64,000 bases of DNA from Tolypeutes matacus (lineage: Eukaryota > Chordata > Mammalia > Cingulata > Chlamyphoridae). Positions 55,461-64,000 of the stretch are shown one piece after another. The stretch lies in NCBI GenBank assembly GCA_026826555.1, contig JAKSZT010054565.1, forward strand, positions 2,124,186 through 2,188,185, read 5' to 3'. Position 1 is the first letter of the stretch. Each line of letters opens with the position of its first letter. The translations under genes were made by a program, and so were the position numbers. Under the pieces are notes generated by a model that saw only the letters and a list, made by a program, of their open reading frames with translations, made no database searches and was not told the DNA's origin.

Positions 55461-58400
55461 CTGGAGGGGGTGGGGGGCGGCTCAGGGCCTTCGGGCGCAC
55501 GGGCCCCGAGGCCGGGTCAGCACCGGGCCTCGCCTGCCCCCTCCTGCGGCCCCGACCTGCGGGGTCTCACCTGGGACGCACTGTAGATGGGGAAGTCCTC
55601 CACGGGTGGGATGAGGCCCTGCGCGATGAGCTGGCCGTAGGAGGGGGGTGCCTCCCGCCGCACGAACTCGGCCTCCAGGCGCGTCATCTGGGTCTCGAAG
55701 GCCCTGGAAGCGACCAAAAGCATCAGCCCGGGGCCCTGCCCCCCCCACACCCCGCCCCGGGCCCTCGCCCAGACCCCACTGTGCAGAAGAGAAGTCCACG
55801 CAGGGTGGCCTGAGCCCCCTTCACAAACCCAGAGCCATGGTTACAGTGAGCCTGGGGCCTCTCCAGGAAAACGAAAAACTAAGGCAGCCACGGTCACGGT
55901 ACAGCTTCATTTTACGAGGCAAACCCCACGCATAAAACCCTGGGTCTCACGGAAAATTCCTACCAGTTTGGAACAAAGTCCACCCCGTCATGAACCCCCA
56001 GGAAACATCGGGTCCAGCTTAAAATCTCGTTCAAAATGGCTCAAAGCCGAGCCAGCACGAGATCTATACAAACCTACCACGAAGTAAAAACGACGACAAT
56101 AGTAACAGTAAAAGAGGGAGAGGCAGAAGAGGTGCCAGGAAGCACATGAAACTCGTGACTGAAATTTTTGCTACAAATCATACAAACGTATAAACTAAGA
56201 AAATGAAGAGATACAAGAGTTCCAGGAAATGATTAATAAAAGGTAAAGAGAAAGAAAAAAAGGAGAGAAAAGAGAAAAACAGAGAATGGGAGGAAGGAGA
56301 GAGAGAAAGAGGAAGAGAAAGGTGGAGAAAGAGGAAGAAAGAGAAAGGGAGATACAGACAGATATCTGTGATGAAAACTTGAAAAAAAAGGAGAAAACAA
56401 AGAACCTAAGGCTCCACCAAGAGCAGAGCCCGCCCACCTGTGCCCCCCTCACCTGTGCCCCCCTCACCTGTGCCCCCCTCACCTATGCCCCGCCTCCCCT
56501 TGCCCCCGCCCCGCCCTCGGGCCCCGCCCCCTGCGCCCCGCCCTCGGGCTCCACCCCCGCGCCCCCTCGGGCTCCGCCCCGCGCCCCGCCCCCTCGAGCC
56601 CCGCCCACCTGTACTCCTGCGTGCGCAGCGAGTAGAGCTTGAAGGCGCAGCCCAGGGCAATGACCAGCAGCAGGCCGCACACCAGGCTGCCGATGAGCGC
56701 GGCGGTGATGACCTTGCGAGGCACCGCGGCCAGGCAGCCGTGCTCGTCGCTGCCGTCCTGGCAGTCCTCCTGGCCGTCGCAGCGCCACGTCTCGAAGATG
56801 CACAGGTTGGTGCCGCAGTGGAAGGTGCCGGGCTGGCAGGAGAAGCAGTTCTTCTCGTCGGCGCCGTCGGGGCAGCTCTTCTGGTTATTGCAGCGGTCGG
56901 CGGGCGCGTAGCACAGGCCGCTGCCGCCCTCGCAGGGGAACTGGTCCGGCGGGCAGGCGGGGCAGCCCTGCTCGTCGCGGCCGCTGGCGCAGTGCCACCA
57001 GCCGTCGCAGCGCTGGGGCTCCGAGAAGCAGCCCTGGTCCTCCGCGTCGCCCCCGCCGCCGCCGCCGCAGGGCCGCTCCCAGGGCAGGCAGTAGCCCTTC
57101 ACCTGGTAGGTGGCGTTGAAGCCGTGGCCGGCGCTGCGGGCGCGGGCGTGGTAGGCCACGGTGAGGCGGCCCTGGGCGGCCTCGAGGCTCACAGGCCGGT
57201 GGTTGCTGCGGTAGGACAGGGTCTGCAGCAGGCGGTCGCCGCGCTCGCCCAGGCCCTCGTACACCTGCACGTAGTCGTCGTAGCCCAGCCGCAGCTCCAG
57301 CTGCAGCAGCACGCGGCGCGGGTCCTGCGTGTCCACCAGCCACGTGCAGTGCAGGTCCGAGGGCCCCCGGGCCGCCCCGAACAGGTCCGGGGAGGCGAAG
57401 GAGCCGTAGAAGCTGCCCAGCCGCCGGCCGCACGCCAGGTCCGGGCAGCCGGCCTCGTCCGAGCCGTCGCCGCAGTCCTGCGAGCCGTCGCAGCGCCGCT
57501 CGGCTGGCAGACAGCGCGTGGAGCGCGCTCCGCTGCAGGGGAAGGTGCCCCCCGGGCACAGGCTGCCCGGCGGCTCCGAGGCGGGCGCGGAGCAGTTGCC
57601 CTCGTCGGAGCCGTCCCCGCATTCGTCCATGCTGTTGCACCGCCACGGTCCGGGCAGGCACTTGCCATTGTCACAGAGGAACTCGTCTGCCTGGCAGGAC
57701 GCCTGGCCCAGCTTCCCTAGGGGGTGAAGAGTGCAGGAGAGATGGGTCAGCTGGAAGCTGAGCTTCCTTTCAGGGTGGTTTCCGGGACCCAGGAGCAGGA
57801 GATGCCTCCCATCCTAGGGGGGCCTCTGGCTCAGGACGGCAAAACAAAAGCAGGGCCCAGGAAGAGGGTGGCCCCAAGGAGAAGCCCCTCATGTCTCCAT
57901 GACCATGTGAGGGGCAGAGACCCCTGGAATGCCGGGATGAGCAGAGTCCCTGATTTGAGCCAGGGGTGAGGGGTAAGATTCCTGCTCTAGCCAAGTCTGT
58001 TAAGTGGGGCCTGTGACAAAGCCTGGTGACCTCGAGAGGCTCTGTGGGAGCATTCTAGGCAGGAGCAGGCCCAGTTCTGTCCCGGTCCTCCCACTGATGG
58101 AGCTGGCTGGAGGGCAGGAGGGGGAGGACCTGCAGAGAGCCAGGGCCAGTAGAGGGTGCTGCCCGGCTCCAGGAGCCCACACCATGCCTTCACTGTGCTC
58201 CATGGAAGGGGCCATCCTCCCCACCCCACCCGCTGCCGGGACCACCTCGGATGTATGAGAGGCGGAAGCCCTGGGCCTGGCCGGAGCTGGAGGCGTCCGA
58301 GTGGAAGAAGATCCAGACGTGGTCCCGGGCAGAAATGAAGGCGGATGGGATGGCAGAGCCGCAGAGCCGAAGGGCCTCCTGGCGGGGTGGGGCCGCTGGG

Positions 58401-59944
58401 CCCAGCATGACCCAGTCCAGGGAGCACTGGTGGGACTCCTCCACGTCGAAGTTGCGGAAGCTGCAGGGGCAGAGAAGATGGCCAGAGAGTGGGCAGGGCT
58501 GGGCGGGGACGGCAAAGATGGCCCACCTACCCCACCACCCTGGCCCCTCATCATCCATACTTGTCCTACTTCCCCACTCCCAGCCACCTGATGGGACCCC
58601 CTCACCGATAACCCTGGGCAGCATCCATCACATCCAGCTCTGCTGTGCTGTAGGCAGGCTTCGTCTTATCCCTTTATCCTCTATCAGCATACACACAGCC
58701 ACCCTCAGTCCAAAGCCAAAGTGGAGGGGGAGGCCCAAGGGCCCAGCTCCTGCTCACCAGCACAAACTCATTGGCCTGTGCACTGAGGGTGTGGCCAGGC
58801 CTACGGCTGGCTTCAGCTGTGGGTGGATGACACCATGTCACTTGGGGAGAAGGACTGGCCCTGGACCCCACTGGCCAGCTGCTACCCAGGCCATGGAGAG
58901 TCACTCTCACACACTCTCTCATTCAAAGCTCCACCTAGTTGACTCATTGGCCCCTTCTAGAGATGGAGAAACTGGGACACAGAACCCAGGATGGACTGCG
59001 CTCTTATCTGTCACATCCCTGGGTTTTGGCATTTGGGAAAACTAAGGCAGATGGAATCCACAGTGACTCCCCAGCCAGATGTCTCCTACCCCAGACCAGG
59101 GTAGTCTCAGTTCCACTTCCTGGTCCCCTTGCCCCACTTCCTTCTGCAGGTCCCAAGGTTCCCTGGGACTAAAGCACCCAGGCTCCTGCCTGATTCCCTC
59201 CCCTGCCAAGAACACCCCAGAGTCCCTTGGGGAAGCCCTGTTCTGGGCTCAGCACCAGTCTGGCTTCAAGCCACCCCTGCAGGACAGAGAGGACACATTT
59301 GCCACCTCAGGCAGCTGGACCATGCCCACCAGGCCCCAGGGCCCCCCTCACTGACAGGGCTGAAATGACAGTCCCCGAAGCCCTTGAGAGAGGCTCAGGT
59401 CAGGATGAGGCCTGGTCCCAGGCATCTAGCCACAGAGGCCCACAGAGACCTGGGGAGCCAGGCACACACACATGCTCACATACACTCACCTGTGCACACT
59501 CACGTGCTTACAGCTCACACATGCTTTCCCAACAGTCCACAGTTACGCTCATATACAAGAGCTCACACGCCTGCATACAGATATGCACACATGCAGACAT
59601 GCTCATGTGTCTGCTCACACATGTGCCCACTGTACCTGCTCAGACATGCACTCCCGCACATACACCCTCACACACGTGCTCACACTCACATGCACACCCA
59701 CATGCTCACACACTCTCTGCACCTGCTCAGACATGTTCACCCGCACATATGCAGTCACACACAGGCCCATCCAGATCCCCTCAGATCCCTCTGGGACCCC
59801 CTTACCTGATGGTGATCATGTCTCCACGGTCGCCCTGGATGTACCAGCTGCAGTTAGTGCCCGGTGGGTAGTTGAGGGGCCAGGCTGGGCTATAGATAAC
59901 TCCACGCCGCTCTGTGTGTGGCTCCAACTTCCCGCTACAGGCGG
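54888..59944 (-). CDS. LRP3: LRP3, last five coding exons (5' end outside window)
   Basis: Type I membrane protein of the LDL-receptor-related group; its ligands are poorly defined. Exons on the - strand: 59944-59806, 58460-58246, 57716-56609, 55703-55571, 55460-54888. They join in frame to 721 residues with a TGA at 54888-54890. Order in the partial protein: CUB1 2-117, LDLa1 125-159, LDLa2 171-208, CUB2 213-327, LDLa3 334-369, LDLa4 372-408, LDLa5 411-445, transmembrane helix about 453-476, then a Pro/Arg-rich cytosolic tail. LDLa calcium motifs such as CGDGSDEGNC and CQDGSDEHGC are intact. The tail ends DDEALLVC, as in human LRP3, and fits an acidic dileucine sorting signal. Human LRP3 has 770 residues, so about 45 N-terminal residues (start and signal peptide) are missing. 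LRP3 next to SLC7A10 in this orientation is the conserved mammalian arrangement. Confidence 0.96.
55571..55703 (-). CDS. LRP3: LRP3 exon: juxtamembrane cytosolic segment
   Basis: Encodes AFETQMTRLEAEFVRREAPPSYGQLIAQGLIPPVEDFPIYSASQ, 44 codons after the split Arg. It contains a PPSY-type proline/tyrosine motif. Donor CAG|GTGAGA. Confidence 0.95.
56214..56400 (+). repeat. Purine-rich (GA/GAAA) tract
   Basis: Nearly all-purine on the + strand (gagagagaaagaggaagaga and similar), so polypyrimidine on the transcribed LRP3 sense strand. Confidence 0.85.
56436..56490 (-). repeat. 15-bp tandem repeat carrying 5' splice-site-like units
   Basis: Three exact units ACCTGTGCCCCCCTC (56436-56450, 56451-56465, 56466-56480) plus a partial fourth. 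On the LRP3 sense strand the junctions read CAG|GTGAGG or CAG|GTGGGC. Confidence 0.85.
56609..57716 (-). CDS. LRP3: LRP3 large exon: LDLa1-2, CUB2, LDLa3-5, transmembrane
   Basis: 1,108 nt encoding most of the ectodomain and the single membrane helix (VITAALIGSLVCGLLLVIAL). The junction with the preceding exon rebuilds RGKLGQ; the junction with the next rebuilds EYR-AFETQ. A six-glycine run from a GCC-type triplet repeat precedes LDLa3. Donor AG|GTGGGC. Confidence 0.96.
58246..58460 (-). CDS. LRP3: LRP3 exon: second half of CUB1
   Basis: Encodes FRNFDVEESHQCSLDW through DASSSGQAQGFRLSYIR. The acceptor is CTGCAG. The donor reads G|GTGGTC and lacks G at +5, so it is weak, but reading frame and homology require this junction. 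Confidence 0.94.
58461..59805 (-). other. LRP3: LRP3 intron between the CUB1 exons
   Basis: 1.3-kb GT-AG intron. The 300 bp next to its donor is a CA-rich simple repeat (59462-59765). No other gene. Confidence 0.8.
59462..59765 (+). repeat. CA-rich imperfect tandem repeat
   Basis: CACATGCTCACACTCAC-type units over about 300 nt, inside an LRP3 intron and ending about 40 bp from the donor of the CUB1-start exon. Confidence 0.9.
59806..59944 (-). CDS. LRP3: LRP3 exon: start of CUB1
   Basis: Encodes ACSGKLEPHTERRGVIYSPAW and the following half of the first CUB domain up to GDMITI. It begins in phase 2 (two bases completing an Ala codon), which matches an upstream exon ending in G. Donor AG|GTAAGG. 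Confidence 0.94.
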
Positions 59945-60574
59945 CTGTTGGGAGAGGAGACTGAGAAGTGCCATCCCCACCCCACCTCCAGGTTTAAGAC
60001 CCCCTGATCTGAGCACAGGAGCAGCTCAAGGGCAGCCAAAGGTGGCCTTGACCAAGGGCAAGACCACCACCACTGGAGACTCCACACAAGGTGGGAGAGA
60101 CCAGGAGGAGCCACCTGCCCTTGGAGTAGCCATAGCCCCCCAGCCCTCCCAGGGCACCAGAGCCTAGGCCCTTCCCCCCGCCCCCAGCAGGGCTGGGAGT
60201 AAGCCTACCCACAGCCCCTTTTGTAACTGGCACCTCCAAAGTGCATCCTCTTGGTCTTGGGGACTCCAGCTCAGTGGAGAATTCTACACCCACTGGCCTG
60301 TCAGCCTGCCTCAGGAAATCCTGCTACCACCCCCTACCCCACTGCCTGCCCTCCCTGGGGCTTGCCAAGTGCAGCCTTCTGCCCGGGAGGGGAGGGGCAG
60401 GCAGGCCCACTGAGTAAGACAGCAAAAGGCCTGCTGCCTTGCGGGACGCACGGGCTGCAGCTGGACTGGGCAGGTCCCCGGTGGAATGAGGACTGCAAAA
60501 CAGGCCCGCAGGGAGGGGCGTCTTCAGATGGGGCTGAAGAGGCAGGCCAGGCCTGAGCACTCCTTGGGTGGCAG

Positions 60575-60690
60575 TTTGGATTTTATCCTGTGCGGAAGTG
60601 GGAAGCCGCTGGAGGCAGATGCCGTAACCAGATGAGGAGGCTCAGCAGCAGTGGTGACTTGCTCGAGGTCACACAGCCTAGAATCAGCAG
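60575..60690 (+). repeat. MIR-like fragment
   Basis: accagatgaggaggctcagc, tgacttgctcgaggtcacac and agcctagaatcagcagggcc are MIR 3' text. Confidence 0.5.
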
Positions 60691-60894
60691 GGCCGGGAGG
60701 CACCCTTGTCCTCCAGTAGGTTTACCTCTCCCTACCAGCCCCAAGCCAAGAACCACTGTGCCTGGGGGAGCATGGCACGTGGCACCACCATCACCCACTT
60801 CACAGTCCATGCTCTTTGGTCTTCAGTTGAGTCTGCCCAGCTGACCCGGCCCAGGCAGTGGAATCCCCTGCCCACCCCTCGCAGTCCCTATAAG

Positions 60895-60975
60895 GGGCTA
60901 GTTCGTCTGATCCTCACAGCAGCCTCCTGCAAAGGCAGGGCCCATTTCACAGATGGAGAAACTGAGGCTCCAGGA
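60895..60975 (+). repeat. MIR-like fragment
   Basis: tcctcacagcagcctcctgc followed by catttcacagatggagaaac and tgaggctcc is the MIR core. Confidence 0.55.
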
Positions 60976-61269
60976 GGAAAGCGATGACCCTTTCCCCAAG
61001 CCCACGGATACCACCTCCTCCCTTCCCACTGCCTGGCACCTTCCACTGTTGCCCTGGAAGTGATGTTCTCTCTGGCTCTCAGCAATACCTTCTGGGCCTC
61101 CCAGCTGCACAGCTTCAAAAAGGAGGAGAGCCCTCTGGCTGCCTCCCACGCTCCGAGGATCAGTGCAGAATTCCTCGAGGCAAACCCAGCCTCAGCTCTC
61201 CCACCCTGGAATCATCCTGGCTCCTCACGCTTCCCGTGCTCCCTCTCACCTCAGAGACTTGGCTCCTGC

Positions 61270-61560
61270 TGCCCCCGGAGGATGCTGTTCCCACCGGCCC
61301 TAATCCTGTTCACGCTGACACAGCTCAGCGGTCCCTTCCTCCAGAGAGCCTGCACCTTGCTCCCCCACCAGGGCTTGAGCCCTCCTCATCCCCCTGCCTC
61401 CGCAGCCCCTGCCACAGCAGCAGTGATGTCCCTTTTGTTCTGGGATTGTTCGATTATAGCCTCCCACAGGAGGGGAGTGGCTGTGCCAGTTCTGGCTGCA
61501 CGCTGTGTCCCTAGGACCTCGCCCCATGCGGTTGGTGCTCGATAAACACAAATTGATGGG
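61270..61560 (+). repeat. L2 fragment, forward
   Basis: ttctgggattgttcgattat, agcctcccacaggaggggag and the terminal ggtgctcgataaacacaaat match the L2 3' end. Confidence 0.5.
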
Positions 61561-61839
61561 TGGGTCAGCCAACCCAAGCCTCTGCTTGGCTTCTAGAGGC
61601 GTGAGCTGTGGCCCGAGACCCCTTCCGAGGGGGCCTGCCACAACTGCAGAGGCCCAGGTGATCCAACTTTGGCAACGCCTGCCGAGAGCTCACAAGAGCT
61701 AGAGCAAAGACGCCCACCGTCAGACGCCTGCCATGCTCGGCCCATCGGGTCACCGCCGAAGCCTCACCCATATCGGGCTGGCGGGAGGCAAGCTGGCCTG
61801 CTCCAGCTAGTACAACACGAGGAGCTAGTAGGTCAGCCT

Positions 61840-61920
61840 CCCCGAGCCCCAGATTCCTCATGAGTAAAATGGGAGCAATACGCCCTGCTCGCAGTCCAGA
61901 GGGTAAGGACTAAACAAATG
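61840..61920 (-). repeat. MIR-like fragment
   Basis: cgagccccagattcctcatg followed by agtaaaatgggagcaatacg is reverse MIR text. Confidence 0.5.
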
Positions 61921-64000
61921 GAGCCACATCTGAGGGGCTGAGCAAGGTGCCCCCCGCCACACCTGGCTCTCTGGGTGCTGCCCAGGGGAGTAGGGGGCAC
62001 CCTGGAAGGCATAGCATTTCAAAACCCAGAAGAGGCTTCTCCTCCTAGAAGGGGCTGGGTGGGCGGCGCTCACTGACAGGGAGGGCCTGGCACAACTGGG
62101 GACACATCTTCCCCCACAGCATCTTAGGCCAAAGCATCTCTGATCCAGGAGATCCGAGGCATGATGGGCGAGCTCAGTGAGCATGGCAGCTGTGCCCTCA
62201 GCCCCGAGGACAGGGGCCAGGGCAGGGTGGGACCCTGTCAATACCCACGAGGGCCGGAAGCCTTCCCTAGGGAACAGACAGGGCCTCGCCCGCCTTGTTG
62301 GAGTCATCACAATTTCTCACCCACGTGGCTGAGGGAAAGCCAGGCTCTCCCGTCTTCCATCAGGGGTTACCTGCCACCTTTTCTCTCTCTGGCCCCATCT
62401 TGGCCAGAAACTGCTCCCTCCTAAACTAAGTATGGCTCTTTTCTCATGGGTCGGGAGATCTGTCTCTCCAGACCACCAGCCAAGCCAGAAGCAGATGATT
62501 GGACAGTTCCTTCTAACAGACACACCCTAGACGCCCCCAGAAACTCCACGTTAGGGGCAGCACCGTCACTTGGCTAGCTGTTCTGGTGGTTTCTGCAGCC
62601 TTCGTCCTGGCCTCAGGCAGCGTGAATGTGGAACAGGAGGGGGCTGGGGTCTGTGCGGGTTGCTGGAAGCTTCAAGCAGGGGCTTCTGACTGGATGCCAC
62701 TCCGCCGTGGGTCTGGATGACGTCACCAGCTCGGACATGCAGACCCCAGCCCTCTCTCTGATGGCAGGCCTTGCCTCGTCCCCCCAACACAACACTGAAG
62801 GCCTGGCCAGGCCCGTACTGCCAGACATGCGGTTCCACCCTGGGCCTCAGCTTGTCCCCCGTCTCAGAGGATGGCTGGGAAAATTGAGGAAGGCAGCAGT
62901 TTCTAGGCAGTCATCATGGGATGGGAAGAGTGAGGAGAGGTCCACTGAGAATGCAGCGTGGGAGATGAGGGTCAAGAAGGGGTGGTGTGATGATGGGCAG
63001 GCAGTAAGGAGGGCCGGGAGGACCGCGTGTGTCGGGGAAGGTTGAGCTGGGAATACTGATAGAGGACAGAGTTTGGAGGGCATCTGGGTACAGTCAGAGA
63101 GGTGTGCCTGAGCTTTAACTGGGGTGACCTGTGTTCACCCTTGGTCCCTGGGCCAAGGTGGTCTGTTCAAGTGGGCAAGGGATGACCAGGCACTTTTAGG
63201 CCAGTGTCTTTGTTTCCCGGTACAAAGAGTCATCAAATAATCCTAAAAAGACACAAGCAAAGCTTAATGAAGCCCAATTTGCAGGTCTGATTTCCAGAGA
63301 CAATCAATACTCTAGACAACCTACGAGCTGATAAGCTAGTGATAGGGAACTGAGAGTCCCGCCCCAGCCAGGCACTCTGGGAACGTGCCAGGTGGGTGGA
63401 CTTTGCAGTCCCTGCCCAGGACCCCCACCCCAGGGCCAGTGGCCATGTGACAGAGCCCAGAGTCCAGGAATCAGGAAGGCGAGTCCCCAACCCAGTCAGT
63501 GCCTGATGTTTTTGGGCCAGGACTCAGGCTGAGCAGCAGAAACCCAAGCAGTCCCTGGGCAGCCCCACTGGGCCCTCAGGAGTGTCTGTACCCAGGGGGA
63601 GGAGTGGGACCGGTCTAAGGACAGTTCCTAATCCAGGCAGGTGGTATTACAGGGAAAACCTTGAAAGGTGAGTCCTGGAGGCTTAGGAGGGGCCACCTCA
63701 GTCTTCTAGAGCTGGGCTCCACATCTCTCAGCTACATCAGAGAGATCAGAGCTAGACTCCAGGACAGCCAAGGCCCCAGACCACCACTTATGGCCACACG
63801 GACTGTGCATGCAGTTTGCAACTCGGGGGGGGGGGGGGCAAGCACAGACACCCCGATGTGAACGGAGGCCCCTACTGAGGCCTGGGGTCTTGACAGCTAA
63901 GGACATCCAGACCTGGACTTGGAGGTGTTTCTTCTTTCCCGGGTCCTTGTACCTGCAGGAGTGCTCTCCTAGCACAAGGCCAAAGCTAGGGCACCTGAAA

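Larger units (their letters stand above)
55704..56608 (-). other. LRP3: LRP3 intron 5 (exon 5 to exon 6, counting two upstream exons as in human) with purine tract and minisatellite
   Basis: Contains a GA-rich tract (56214-56400, AGAGAGAAAG type), a 15-bp tandem repeat at 56436-56490, and a GCCCCGCCC(T)C-rich stretch up to the donor. No other gene. Confidence 0.8.
59945..64000 (-). other. LRP3: LRP3 5' intron (continues past window)
   Basis: No exon encoding a signal peptide in the right phase was found. Contains MIR-like pieces (60575-60690, 60895-60975, 61840-61920), an L2 fragment (61270-61560) and a G14 run near 63825-63838. Confidence 0.65.

Noticed and set aside
56440..57720. 426-codon + frame
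   Set aside because: Antisense shadow of the LRP3 large exon; Ala/Val/Gly-rich and not a gene.
63904..63995. Possible LRP3 exon 2 on the - strand
   Set aside because: There is an AG and a GT at plausible places, but the required reading phase contains a stop and the peptide does not resemble the LRP3 signal region.

Overview
The window is mammalian genomic DNA, most likely from a xenarthran and probably an armadillo. Three observations support this. It holds two spliced, single-copy vertebrate genes with GT-AG introns. It has ancient eutherian repeats (MIR, L2, L1, MLT1-like LTR, MER5A-like hAT). It also has young tRNA-derived SINEs of the armadillo DAS type, several with clean target-site duplications. 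No bacterial, plasmid or CRISPR features are present.

Layout. Positions 1 to about 37.9 kb contain no protein-coding gene that I can support. This is the long intergenic side of SLC7A10, and in human and mouse CEBPA lies beyond it, so CEBPA should be off the left edge. It holds repeats, TG/CA-rich tracts, and short clusters of transcription-factor and CTCF-like motifs that are candidate regulatory DNA. From about 30.9 to 37.7 kb is a repeat island: a xenarthran-type LTR, a dimeric DAS SINE, an L1 3' end, and a long reverse-oriented L1 broken by two later insertions. A CpG-rich block (about 37.96-39.72 kb) ends in the first coding exon of SLC7A10.

SLC7A10 (Asc-1, small neutral amino acid exchanger) lies on the + strand. 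Eleven coding exons from 39,638 to 53,498 join in frame to 522 residues, against 523 in human. LRP3 (LDL-receptor-related protein 3) lies on the - strand. Its last five coding exons (59,944 down to 54,888) encode 721 residues from the first CUB domain to the C-terminus. The exons for the start codon and signal peptide were not found and should lie beyond 64,000. The two genes converge tail to tail, with 1.39 kb between stop codons.

The two genes are neighbours by conserved synteny and no shared pathway is implied. SLC7A10 moves D-serine, glycine and other small amino acids together with the SLC3A2 heavy chain. LRP3 is a type I membrane protein with CUB and LDLa modules. I found no clearly new biological system. 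The most interesting leads are two haematopoietic-type motif clusters in the CEBPA-SLC7A10 interval, a near-perfect CTCF-like site, and a 15-bp tandem repeat in LRP3 intron 5 (between exons 5 and 6) in which each unit carries a consensus-like 5' splice site.
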